The position numbers and the translations under genes were made by a program. From Nocardia tengchongensis (GTDB taxonomy: Bacteria; Actinomycetota; Actinomycetes; Mycobacteriales; Mycobacteriaceae): DNA of 64,000 nt. Where the stretch lies: contig NZ_CP074371.1 of assembly GCF_018362975.1 (NCBI RefSeq), positions 1,240,001 to 1,304,000 of the forward strand, in the 5' to 3' direction. Positions 16,534 through 24,849 of this stretch are shown here, in pieces (positions within the stretch are counted from its first letter, which is position 1; each line of letters opens with the position of its first letter). The notes beneath the pieces were generated by a model. It was given only the letters and a program-made list of their open reading frames with translations. It was not told where the DNA came from and made no database searches.

Positions 16534-17642
16534 TTGGTCATCCCCAGCGCCGCCGCCATCAGACCGAAGTCGGGTCCGAAGTCCTCCATCTTCCCTGTCC
16601 GGCAACCGTCCGCCTTCATCTGGACGCGCTCACAGAACACGCTGATGATCTCGCCGGAGAGCGCGGTGCCGATCAGGCCGTGCAGGCGAATGAAGTTGTC
16701 CTGCCGGTTGACCGAGCGGTCCAGGTTCTGCATGAGCAGCGGGGTCACGTCGACCACCTCGGTCACCCCGGCCGCGTTGTCGCGCAGCTGCTTGGTGACC
16801 GCGGTGAGACCGGTCAGGGTGCCGTTGAGCTGATCGGAGTACTGCGAGAACGCGCCACTGGTGTTGGCCAGGAAGGCATTCAGCTGATCGAGGGTGCCCT
16901 GCAGGCCGGGGGCCTGGTCGGACAGCAGCCCGGTCATCTGGGTGATCTTGTTGCTGAACCCGCGCACCGAATCGTCGTTCTCGGCGAGCATGGTGGTGAG
17001 CTCGTTGAGCTTGATGATGATGGTGGAGATGGCGTCCTTGTTGTCCAGGCCCGTCTTCAACGCGCCCGACAGTGAGTTGAGCACGTCGCGCATCTTCTCG
17101 CCGTTGCCGTTCATCATCGGGTAGAGCACCCGGCCCGACAGCGGGCCGATGCCGTCCTGTCCCTCTTGGGGTTTCAGCGCGGCGGCGAAACTGTCGATCG
17201 TCTTGATCATGGTGTCCAGCTCGACCGGGGTCTTGGTCTGCTGGGTGGTCAGGTGCGCGCCGTCGCGCAGCTTGTCCCCGCCGGTGTAGCGCGGGGTGAG
17301 CTCGATGTGGCGGTCGGTGACGATGGACGGTGAAACGAGTGCGGCCTGAACGTTCTTCGGGATGTCCACGCCCTTGTCCACGGTCATGTGGACCTCGACG
17401 TACTGACCCTTCGGAATGATCTTGTCGACCCGGCCCACCTCGAGGCCGAGCACCGTGATCGGGTTGCCCTCGAACATGCCCGCGATATTGAGGAAGTCGG
17501 CCGTGAAGTGCTGGGTCTGGCCCGCCGCGTCCTTCACCCCGAGCGGCACCAGCGAGCAGGAGCCGACGGCCCCCGCCACGGCACCGATCATGGCGGCCTT
17601 GGCGATTCGGCGGAGCAGCCGTGTGCGCTGCGTCGATGTCAT
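16530..17642 (-). CDS. mceD: MCE family protein MceD (lipobox-like N-terminus)
   Basis: A 370-residue MCE subunit. ATG 17642 overlaps the mceC stop (ATGA), which selects it over an upstream frame to 17699. The N-terminus MTSTQRTRLLRRIAKAAMIG leads to a hydrophobic stretch ending AVGSCSL, a lipobox-like sequence with Cys29. The MlaD domain (FTADFLNIAGMFEGNPITVL) contains the expected VGRVDKI turn. The C-terminal part is helical. A lipobox in this position is unusual because MceE normally carries the lipid; see findings. Confidence 0.82.
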   Translation of the reverse strand: MTSTQRTRLLRRIAKAAMIGAVAGAVGSCSLVPLGVKDAAGQTQHFTADFLNIAGMFEGNPITVLGLEVGRVDKIIPKGQYVEVHMTVDKGVDIPKNVQAALVSPSIVTDRHIELTPRYTGGDKLRDGAHLTTQQTKTPVELDTMIKTIDSFAAALKPQEGQDGIGPLSGRVLYPMMNGNGEKMRDVLNSLSGALKTGLDNKDAISTIIIKLNELTTMLAENDDSVRGFSNKITQMTGLLSDQAPGLQGTLDQLNAFLANTSGAFSQYSDQLNGTLTGLTAVTKQLRDNAAGVTEVVDVTPLLMQNLDRSVNRQDNFIRLHGLIGTALSGEIISVFCERVQMKADGCRTGKMEDFGPDFGLMAAALGMTK

Positions 17643-18638
17643 TGGTGGCACCCCTCGTTCACCTGCGCGAAGCACAACCAGTTGTCCGGGAACAGCCACG
17701 GGAGCGCGACCTCGCCGTAGTTGCCGTTGCCGAAGACATTGTTGAACTGCCGTACGGCCGGCGGCATGATCGACAGCAGCCGATCCAGGTTGTCCTTGTT
17801 CTTCTGCAGACCGTCGGCCATGGTGTTGAGCTGCTGCAGGGTCGGGCCGAACCGGTTGTCGTTCTGCGCGCCGATCTGCTGCAGCTGACCGCTGAGCTTG
17901 GCGATGTTGTCCAGCAGGCTCTTGAGCAGACCCTGCCGTTCCATCACCCGGTTGGCGATGGCCTCGCCCTGGGTGATCACCAGCAGCACGCTGTTGCGGT
18001 TGTCGCCGAGGATCTTGGTGACCTTGTCCAGATCCTTGAGCAGCTGATCGACCTGGTCCTTGCGGTTGTTCATGGTCTTGGCCAGCGCACCGATGGCGTC
18101 GAGGGCCTGCACCGTCATCTGGGGGGTGTCACCCATCTGCTGATTGATCAGATTGAGCGAGTCCGCCAGCTTCTTGGTGTCGAGCTCCTCGAACTTCGGC
18201 GTGCCCTCCTGCACCACGTCGGCCAGGTTGTAGGGAACCACGGTGTTGGACTTGGGGATCCGGTTGCCCTTCAGCCCCTTGCCGTCGCCCGGGACGAGGT
18301 CGACGTAGCGCGGCGCCCAGCAGGGTCGCCATCTTGATCGACGCCTTGGCATCCGGGCCGAGCTTCACATCGTCGTTGACGCTCAAGGTGATCAGCACGT
18401 GGTCGCCCTCGAGCTCGGCGCCCGACACGGTGCCGACCGGGACGCCGGAGACGTCCACCTTGTCACCGACCTTGATGCCGGCCGTCTGCACGAACTCCGC
18501 CTTGACGGCCTTGGTGCCGATGCCCACCGACTTGTAGATAGTGGAGCCCAGCAGCAGTCCGACGATGACGAGCGTGCCGAGCACGCCGAGCCAGAAGTTG
18601 CGATTGGATTGGAAGCGGGACTTGAGTTTCGACATCAT
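17639..18638 (-). pseudogene. mceC: MCE family protein MceC, apparent frameshift
   Basis: ATG 18638 overlaps the mceB stop. The first segment (MMSKLKSRFQSNRNFWLGVL, then one membrane helix and the MlaD domain) reads to IKMATLLGA. The conserved continuation RYVDLVPGDGKGL is in the next frame and runs to the stop at 17639, overlapping mceD. The minus-strand DNA reads GGCGCCGCGCTACGTC near 18305-18320; removing one C restores LLGARYVDL and a single frame of about 332 residues. All flanking operon genes are intact with their overlaps, so an indel sequence error is more likely than true loss. If real, the six-subunit Mce ring would be incomplete. Confidence 0.8.
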
Positions 18639-19678
18639 GGACGGCACACCGCCGAGTGAGAGTTGCCACCGATCTGCGAGAACAGACCGCGCGGGAAGAG
18701 GACTCCGTACAGCGAGACGTCCAGGCTGCACAGGTAAGCATTGGCGTAGGCGCCGTTCTGGGTGAACTTGCCGACGTTGGTGAGGATGCCGGGCAGATCC
18801 ACCGCGGCCTGATCCAGCTTGGAACCGTTGGCCAGCAACACCGCCAGCGCGGAATTGGTGGAGGCCTGGGCCGCCACCAGCTTCGGCTGGATGGAACCGA
18901 ACATCCCGACCAGACCCAGGGTGGCGTCGGCGATCTGGACGGTCGACGCCTGCAGCGACTGACCCTGCGCGTACAGGCCGCCGATCAGAGCGCGGGTCTG
19001 GGTGACCAGCGTCTCCAGTTCGTCGCCGCGCTTGGCCAGGCCGGACATGACGCTGGACAGGTTGGTGATCACGTCGGACAGGATCCCGTCGCGGCGTTCG
19101 AAGTCCGAGGCCACCGCGGCGGCCTGGGTGATGAACGCGCTCAACGAGACATTGTCGCCCTGCAACGCCTGGATGAAGGTGTTGGACAGGTTGTTCACCT
19201 GCTCGGGCTGCAGCACCTGGAACAGCGGCTGGAATCCGTTGAGCAGACCGGAGACGTCGAACGACGGCTCGGTGCGCTCGATCGGGATCACGCCATTGTT
19301 CTTCAGCGCCACGTGATCACCGGTCTTCGGCTTGCCCGCGACCGGCGGGGTCAGCGCCACATACCGCTGACCGATCAGGTTCTGGTAGCGGACCAGCGCC
19401 TTGGTGTCGCCGTAGAGCGTCTGATCACGCTGCACGATGAAGGTCACGTGCGCCTGGTTCTGCTTGTCCAGGGCGATCTTCTCCACCTTGCCGACCCGCA
19501 CGCCCGCCATCCGGACGTCATCGCCCGGACGCAGGCCGAGCACATCGGTGAAGGTCGCGGAGTAGGTGTTGGTGGACCCCTGCACCGTGCGAGCGAGCGT
19601 GTTCCAGATGACCGCGGTCACCAGGACGGACACGATCGCGAAGATGCCGAAGCCGATCAGCGGTTTGCGAATGCTCAT
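18635..19678 (-). CDS. mceB: MCE family protein MceB
   Basis: A 347-residue MCE subunit with an N-terminal anchor (LIGFGIFAIVSVLVTAVIW, about residues 7-25) and a MlaD domain (YSATFTDVLGLRPGDDVRMA, VRVGKVEKI). The remainder is a long helical region ending in the family-typical C-terminal block CSLDVSLYGVLFPRGLFSQ. ATG 19678 overlaps the mceA stop (ATGA) and its own stop overlaps mceC. It is full length compared with MceB of mycobacteria. Confidence 0.87.
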   Translation of the reverse strand: MSIRKPLIGFGIFAIVSVLVTAVIWNTLARTVQGSTNTYSATFTDVLGLRPGDDVRMAGVRVGKVEKIALDKQNQAHVTFIVQRDQTLYGDTKALVRYQNLIGQRYVALTPPVAGKPKTGDHVALKNNGVIPIERTEPSFDVSGLLNGFQPLFQVLQPEQVNNLSNTFIQALQGDNVSLSAFITQAAAVASDFERRDGILSDVITNLSSVMSGLAKRGDELETLVTQTRALIGGLYAQGQSLQASTVQIADATLGLVGMFGSIQPKLVAAQASTNSALAVLLANGSKLDQAAVDLPGILTNVGKFTQNGAYANAYLCSLDVSLYGVLFPRGLFSQIGGNSHSAVCRP

Positions 19679-21132
19679 CGGCCGGCCTCGCTCTGCGTCA
19701 GGTGCACGGTCGCATCCTTCAGAATCGGGCTCAGCAGCAGGTATTCGGCCGCGGTGGGACGCCGGCCCAGCACCGCGGTGATGGCGTCGTCACCGGCGAG
19801 GGCGATGTCCTTGCCGGTCGCCGGGGTGGCCGGCTGACTCGCCGGGGCCGCAGGGACCAGGTTCGGGAACATGCCCTGCAGCGGGGTGCCCGCGAGCGGG
19901 TCGTTGCCCGGCTTGGGGGCGTCGCCCGGGGTCGTCGACGGCACACCGGTGACGGTCACGCCCGGAATGAGCGGGAAGCCCGGCGGCGGCGCGGTGATCG
20001 GCAGACCCGCCGCGGCGTCGATGGACCTGGGCCGCAAGGAATCCGGCAGGGTGCCCGGATCCGAGGTGAGCGGCGCGGTGGCGCAGCTCGGCGCGGCCAG
20101 CTCGCCGTAGCGCGGGCAGTCGTCCCGGGTGTACGGCTTGTACGGGGTGAAGGTCAGGCCCAGGTTCCAGATCATCTGGTTCTGCGTGCCCCAGTGGAAC
20201 GTCGACCCCAGCTTGCGGACCGAGTCGTTGAGGTTCGAGATGGCCTGCGGGATGGCGTCCGGGTTGTCCGACAGCGCGCCGAACAGGGCGCTGGTGCCGG
20301 TGGTGACGTCCTTGCCGACATTGGGGTTGCGGGCGAACAGGCCGTTCACCTTGTCGACGGTGTTCGAGGTGCCGGCCAGCAGCGCGGTCAGCTCGGTGCG
20401 GCGGTCGGAGATGGTCTGCGCCGTCTTGACCGAATCCTGCAGCACGCCCATCAGTTCCGGCGCCGACTGGTTGAGCGCGCGGAAGGAGGTGGAGAAGTCG
20501 TCGAGGAAGCCGCCCACGTCCGGGACCGCCCCGCGCACGCCGGTGAGCCAGGTGTCGACGCGCTCGATGGTGGAGCCGGGCATCCGGCCGCTGCCGTCGA
20601 GGGCGTAGGACAGGGTGCCCAGCACCCGGCCCAGCTGCACCGGATCCAGCTTGCCGAGGATGTTGCGGACCGTGGTGAGGGTGTCCTGCAAGGCGATGGT
20701 GCCCTTGGAGGTGTCCTCCGCGATCTGCGAGCCCTCCTTGATGTGCGCGGAATCGGTTCCGTTGTAGACCAGTTCGACCGAGGTGACGGCGAACAGGTTG
20801 GACGGCACGACACGCGCGGTGACATTGGCCGGGATGCCCGAGGTGTACTCCGGCTTCATCTCGATGTGCACCTGCTGCAGCTCGCCCTTGGCGGCCACCG
20901 ACACATCCTTGACCGCGCCCACCAGCACGCCGCGGAACTTCACATCCGCGTTGGCCGGCAGGCCGTCACCGGTGGTGGTGAGATTCGCGGTGACGTTGAC
21001 CTTTTCGACGAAGTAGCCCTTGTAGCGCGCCATCAGGAAGCCCAGGATGACGGCCATGACGGTGAGGCCGCAGACACCGGCGATGAGCAACTGCCGCATC
21101 GTCGGTCCGCGCCCGCTCGGATCGATGATCAT
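19675..21132 (-). CDS. mceA: MCE family protein MceA
   Basis: The first MCE subunit, 485 residues. It has an anchor at about residues 14-33 (LLIAGVCGLTVMAVILGFLM), then a MlaD domain at about 40-115 (VTANLTTTGDGLPANADVKF). Helices follow, then a sequence with two cysteines (DDCPRYGELAAPSCA) and a Pro/Gly-rich stretch at about 385-450. The tail ends in a short block, ATVHLTQSEAGR. It starts 12 bases after yrbEB. The length and the Pro-rich C-terminus are typical of MceA. No frame problem is seen. Confidence 0.87.
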   Translation of the reverse strand: MIIDPSGRGPTMRQLLIAGVCGLTVMAVILGFLMARYKGYFVEKVNVTANLTTTGDGLPANADVKFRGVLVGAVKDVSVAAKGELQQVHIEMKPEYTSGIPANVTARVVPSNLFAVTSVELVYNGTDSAHIKEGSQIAEDTSKGTIALQDTLTTVRNILGKLDPVQLGRVLGTLSYALDGSGRMPGSTIERVDTWLTGVRGAVPDVGGFLDDFSTSFRALNQSAPELMGVLQDSVKTAQTISDRRTELTALLAGTSNTVDKVNGLFARNPNVGKDVTTGTSALFGALSDNPDAIPQAISNLNDSVRKLGSTFHWGTQNQMIWNLGLTFTPYKPYTRDDCPRYGELAAPSCATAPLTSDPGTLPDSLRPRSIDAAAGLPITAPPPGFPLIPGVTVTGVPSTTPGDAPKPGNDPLAGTPLQGMFPNLVPAAPASQPATPATGKDIALAGDDAITAVLGRRPTAAEYLLLSPILKDATVHLTQSEAGR

Positions 21133-21144
21133 CTGGTGCGCCCC

Positions 21145-22008
21145 CTATCCCGAGATCCGGATGCCGGGGTTGACCCCCCAGATCGCCAAGGTCATGAACA
21201 GGTCGGCGAAGACGACCGCGATGATGCAGTACTTGATCGCGCGACCAGCGGCCACACCCACGCCCTCCGGGCCGCCCGAGGCGAAATACCCGTAGTAGCA
21301 CTGGATGAACGTGGTGATCGCGACGAAGATGACCGCCTTCAGCAGTGAGTACAGCACATCGTGCGGTACCAGGAACTGATAGAAGTAGTGCTGGAAGGTG
21401 CCTGTCGCGGTGCCGCCCACCAGGGACACGGTCAGCGAGCAGGAGATGTAGGCCAGCGGCAGCGCCACGCAGTACAGCGGCACGATGGCGATCATGGCCG
21501 CGATCATGCGGGTGCTGACCAGGTACGGAAGCGGCCGGATGGCAACCGATTCCAGCGCGTCGATCTCCTCGGAGATGCGCATGGCGCCCAGCTGCGCGGT
21601 GAACCGGCAACCCGCCTGCGCCGCGAAAGCGAGCGTGGCCAGCATCGGCCCGAGCTCACGCGTGGTGGCGAAGGCCGAGATGGCGCCGGTGAGCGGGCTC
21701 AGGCCGAGCAGGTTCAGCGAGGTGTAGCCCTGGATTGCGACGGTCATGCCGCCGAACGCCGACAGGATCAGCACCACGCCGATGGTGCCGCCACCGACGA
21801 TGAGATTGCCGTTGCCCCAGGTGACGTCGGACAGCAGCCGCCACACCTCTTTGGGGTACTGCTTGAACGCCATCGGCATGGAGCCGAGTGAGCGCAGGAA
21901 GAAGAAGACCTGGTGGCCGATGCGTGCCAGCCAGTCGCGCGGCCAGCTCGCCGCACCCTTGATCCGTTGGAGCGGCCGCAGTAGCGGCGGTACGTAGGTA
22001 GCTGACAC
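21145..22008 (-). CDS. yrbEB: YrbE/MlaE-family ABC permease B
   Basis: A 287-residue MlaE-fold permease, the second of the pair forming the membrane channel of the Mce lipid importer. Conserved signatures include GAMRISEEIDALESVAIRP, the coupling region that meets the MceG/Mkl ATPase, and five to six hydrophobic segments. It begins 4 bases after yrbEA. The ATPase is not in this window, as is usual for actinobacteria, where one mkl gene serves all mce loci. Confidence 0.87.
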   Translation of the reverse strand: MSATYVPPLLRPLQRIKGAASWPRDWLARIGHQVFFFLRSLGSMPMAFKQYPKEVWRLLSDVTWGNGNLIVGGGTIGVVLILSAFGGMTVAIQGYTSLNLLGLSPLTGAISAFATTRELGPMLATLAFAAQAGCRFTAQLGAMRISEEIDALESVAIRPLPYLVSTRMIAAMIAIVPLYCVALPLAYISCSLTVSLVGGTATGTFQHYFYQFLVPHDVLYSLLKAVIFVAITTFIQCYYGYFASGGPEGVGVAAGRAIKYCIIAVVFADLFMTLAIWGVNPGIRISG

Positions 22009-22012
22009 GGCC

Positions 22013-22885
22013 TCAGACCATCGCTGGGGGGAAGAAGGAGTTGTACAGCTGCGTGATGATCAGGTTGACGCCGAAGAGCATGACGGCCGACATGACCACG
22101 GCGGTGTTCACCGCGTTGGCGACACCACCCGGGCCACCCTTGGCGCTGAGTCCGGAGTCGCAGGCGATGACGGCGGCGAGCAGGCCGAAGATGAGGGACT
22201 TCAGCAGGGCCGCAACCAGATCCGCCGTGATGGCGAAGGAGGCGAAGGTGCCGATATAGGAGCCCGGCGTGCCGTTCTGGGCGAAGATATTGAAGATGTA
22301 GCCGGTCAGGAAGCCGACGAAAATCACGAAGCCGCAGAGCAGCACCGAGACCAGCATGGCCGCGCCCAGGCGCGGCGCCACCAGGCGGCGCATGGGATCG
22401 ACGCCCATCACCTTCATGGCGTCGATCTCTTCACGGATGGTGCGGGAGCCGAGGTCGGCGCAGATGGCCGAGCCGACCGCACCGGCGATCATCAGCGAGG
22501 TGACCAGCGGCGCGCCCTGTTGAATGATGCCCAGGCCGTTGGCCGCACCGATGAACGAGGTGGCGCCGACCTGTCCGGCGACCGAGCCCACCTGGATGGA
22601 CACGATGACACCGATCGGAATGGCGACCAGCAAGGTGGGAGCGGCCGCGACATTCGCCATGAAAGCGCACTGCCGGATGAACTCGTTGTAAGGGAACCGG
22701 CGGCGGAAGATCGCGACGAAAAGCTCGGTTACCGCCGCCACTCCCATCACCATCATGCGTCCGCCGGTTTCCAGCGAGCGTTTCGGATGGTCCTGCCAGT
22801 ACCCCTTGGCCCAATCCACGGCTGTATTCATCCGTGACGCCGGCGGTGGACTTCCCTGACCCCCCGGGATCGTGGTCGACTGCAC
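22013..22885 (-). CDS. yrbEA: YrbE/MlaE-family ABC permease A
   Basis: A 290-residue permease and the first gene of the mce operon. The coupling signature ADLGSRTIREEIDAMKVMGV and the downstream DPMRRLVAPRLGAAMLVSVL are typical of YrbEA. The N-terminus has about 40 extra residues rich in Gly, Pro and Ser before the first hydrophobic block. It diverges from the YrbEA of the M. tuberculosis mce1 and mce4 loci that I can recall, so the paralogue cannot be assigned. The upstream region with palindromes at 23016-23031 and 23072-23087 is the likely control region. Confidence 0.87.
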   Translation of the reverse strand: MQSTTIPGGQGSPPPASRMNTAVDWAKGYWQDHPKRSLETGGRMMVMGVAAVTELFVAIFRRRFPYNEFIRQCAFMANVAAAPTLLVAIPIGVIVSIQVGSVAGQVGATSFIGAANGLGIIQQGAPLVTSLMIAGAVGSAICADLGSRTIREEIDAMKVMGVDPMRRLVAPRLGAAMLVSVLLCGFVIFVGFLTGYIFNIFAQNGTPGSYIGTFASFAITADLVAALLKSLIFGLLAAVIACDSGLSAKGGPGGVANAVNTAVVMSAVMLFGVNLIITQLYNSFFPPAMV

Positions 22886-23015
22886 TGACTACCCCTCTCG
22901 ACGCCGGAGTTACCCGCCTCCGGCGACTGTTTGCTTGACGCACCCTACTACGGAGTTAGGAAAAACACACCACCGATTGTGGTTCCGATCATAGAGCCGG
23001 ATCACATTCACGGTA

Positions 23016-23031
23016 TGGCTGTGAACAGCCA
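23016..23031. repeat. Perfect 7-2-7 inverted repeat upstream of mce operon
   Basis: TGGCTGTGAACAGCCA has complementary 7-base arms around GA, 131 bases upstream of the yrbEA start and 41 bases from the KstR-like site. Its size fits an operator for a dimeric regulator; the protein is unknown. Confidence 0.5.
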
Positions 23032-23071
23032 CATCAGAGTTGGTTTTCGTGCAAAAGAACCTGGCAGACAT

Positions 23072-23087
23072 CTAGAACTTGTTCTAG
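23072..23087. promoter_or_regulatory. KstR-like operator upstream of mce operon
   Basis: CTAGAACTTGTTCTAG is a palindrome with perfect 7-base arms around TT. Its core fits the published KstR consensus TnnAACnnGTTnnA (steroid/cholesterol regulon repressor) at every fixed position. The 2-base spacing between GAAC and GTTC does not fit the actinobacterial LexA box, which needs 4. It lies 187 bases before the yrbEA start. KstR control would link this importer to sterol uptake, but that is inference. Confidence 0.55.
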
Positions 23088-23331
23088 TTTTCGACTATCT
23101 CCCGGAAGATGTGAACACCTACCGGGTAACAATTTGCAGGACCAAATTTATCGGAATTCGATAGCCATTGCGCATTGTCCCGATATCCCCATCCAACTAG
23201 GTATCGAGCCCGAAGCCCAGCAGGACACGGCTCGGCAACATGGGGCAGTACAACCGCCAACCGGGCCCGAATACTGACAGGATGAGTAACCGCAGGTTGC
23301 GATTCGTGCGGCTTCAGACGTCTGGAGGGAC

Positions 23332-23996
23332 ATGATCAACAAACTGGCCGGGGCGACCGGAGCGTTCGCCATCGCACTGAGCACCGCGCTCCTCGGAGCC
23401 GGAGCCGCTCAGGCGGACTCGGCACCCGCGGTCATCGGCGGCGGCTCGGGGATCATCATCGACGATCAGTTCGAATGCACCGTCACCACCATCGGATATG
23501 ACGGCAGCGGGCGCCTGGTCGGACTCACCGCCGGGCACTGCGGCGACGCCGGAGCCCGGGTCTGGGCCGAGAAGGACCGGGCCGCAGGACAGATCGGGCA
23601 GTTCGTCTACTCCAACCACGATCTCGACTACGCCATCATCCAGTTCGATCCGGGCCGCGTCACCCGGTCAACCGGATCGGCGGCGTCACCATCACCGGTA
23701 TGGGCGGCCCCGCGGGCTTCCCCACCATCGTCTGCAAGGAGGGCCGGACCACCGGCAACACCTGCGGCATCTCGTGGGGCGACGTCTTCGACACCAATGT
23801 CGAGACCTGGAGCCAGATGTGCGTCGTGGAAGGCGATTCCGGCGCGCCGGTCGTCGTCGGCACCACCCTGGTCGGGATGGTCAACGCCTACCTGGCGGTG
23901 GCCTGTCTCGGCCCGGAGGTCGGCACCAACATAAGCTCGATCATGGACGACATCAACGGGCGCGGCGGCATCGGCGCGGGCTACCGGCCCATCTGA
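23332..23996 (+). CDS. Secreted chymotrypsin-fold serine protease (apparent frameshift)
   Basis: A Sec signal peptide (MINKLAGATGAFAIALSTAL... AQADS) precedes a small S1-type protease. The catalytic His is in TAGHCGD, Asp in HDLDYAII, and Ser in GDSGAPV, with disulfide cysteines around each. The His/Asp half reads from ATG 23332; the Ser half (GGVTITGMGG... to GAGYRPI, stop 23994-23996) is in another frame. The DNA reads CACCCGGTCAAC at 23661-23672; one more C gives VTPVN and joins the halves into about 221 residues. It is extracellular, and such Nocardia/Mycobacterium proteases are usually trypsin- or alpha-lytic-like. The terminator at 24031 follows. Confidence 0.78.
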
Positions 23997-24030
23997 GCCG
24001 GGCGTCGGCCCGGCGGACCGAAAGACAGTG

Positions 24031-24064
24031 AAAGCGGCGGTGATCCGAGAATCACCGCCGCTTT
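24031..24064. terminator. Bidirectional terminator between protease and lipoprotein genes
   Basis: A 14-bp stem AAAGCGGCGGTGAT / ATCACCGCCGCTTT with a 6-base loop CCGAGA lies between convergent genes. The A- and T-rich edges suit termination from both sides. Confidence 0.8.
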
Positions 24065-24078
24065 CGCGTGGTCCGCTT

Positions 24079-24702
24079 CTACAGTGTGTTGACGCAGACG
24101 ACGAAGTTGCGCTCGTCGTAGACGTAGCCCTGGTCGCCGTCGGGGCAATCGTCGACGCTGGTGCTGTGCTGCACGATCGACACCACCTTCACACCCTCGG
24201 TGGCCGTCTTGCTGGTGCAGGGAATGCGGTGGGCGGCGTCATTGCCGACATCCATGCAGTCGCCGACCACCCAGTCGATGGTCAGGCACAGGGCGCCGGT
24301 CTCGGTGCCGTTGAGGGTCTCGTAGTAGACCTGGTCGGAGTCCTTGCCGCACTGGGCGTTCTGCGGAGCCTTGCCGGTCACCTTGTAATTGGAGTCCTGG
24401 CTGCCGCACGCCGCCTTGTCGATGGTGGCGTTCTCGGTGGTGCCGCCGAGCTTCACGCAATCGCCGATCGAGGCGTGGAAGTCGGTCTTGCCGCCGCGGT
24501 CGGCGCGCGGGGTGGTGGTCGGCGAACCGGGCTTGCCCGGCTTGGTGGGCGGGCTTCCGGGAGTCTTGGTCGGGAGCACGACGTCACCGGGGGCGGCCTG
24601 GGGATGGCCGGGAACGGTGGTCCCGCAGCCGGCGAGCAGCAGGGCCGCGACGGCGGAGATCGCGGGCACGACGATCCGGACGGAAAGCTGCTGACGCAAC
24701 AC
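24079..24702 (-). CDS. LppU-family lipoprotein
   Basis: A 207-residue lipoprotein. The signal ends LLLAGCG, a good lipobox with the modified Cys at residue 26. A Pro/Gly/Thr-rich linker (about 35-72) follows, then two cysteine-bearing repeats, IGDCVKLGGTTENATIDKAAC and VGDCMDVGNDAAHRIPC, each about 55 residues apart, as in the LppU/SCO3897 family. The function of LppU is unknown. Exposed on the outer face of the membrane. Adjacent genes give no functional clue. Confidence 0.7.
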   Translation of the reverse strand: MLRQQLSVRIVVPAISAVAALLLAGCGTTVPGHPQAAPGDVVLPTKTPGSPPTKPGKPGSPTTTPRADRGGKTDFHASIGDCVKLGGTTENATIDKAACGSQDSNYKVTGKAPQNAQCGKDSDQVYYETLNGTETGALCLTIDWVVGDCMDVGNDAAHRIPCTSKTATEGVKVVSIVQHSTSVDDCPDGDQGYVYDERNFVVCVNTL

Positions 24703-24849
24703 GGGCGAGTCCTATATTTCGAAACAAACAGGTTTGACTTGTTCGCCCATGAGTACACCACGGGCACCAGGAAGATCGAATCAAGGCCGCGAACCATTTC
24801 ATCCGGGCAGCCGTATACGAAGCCATGAGCACCGACACCCTGGAGCGCG

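Larger units (their letters stand above)
22886..23331. other. Divergent AT-richer regulatory region between mce operon and protease
   Basis: This 446-base gap is noticeably poorer in GC than its surroundings, especially 22935-23180. It contains two good palindromes (listed separately) and a second copy of the octamer TGTGAACA (23020-23027 and 23110-23117). An open frame at 22931-23164 has no ribosome binding site or recognisable domain and is not called. The region should carry promoters for both the mce operon and the protease gene. Confidence 0.6.

Noticed and set aside
23072..23087. LexA (SOS) box
   Set aside because: The GAAC/GTTC arms are separated by 2 bases, while the actinobacterial LexA box needs 4.
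22931..23164. 77-codon + strand frame in the mce control region
   Set aside because: No ribosome binding site, no domain, and it covers two palindromes and AT-rich regulatory DNA.
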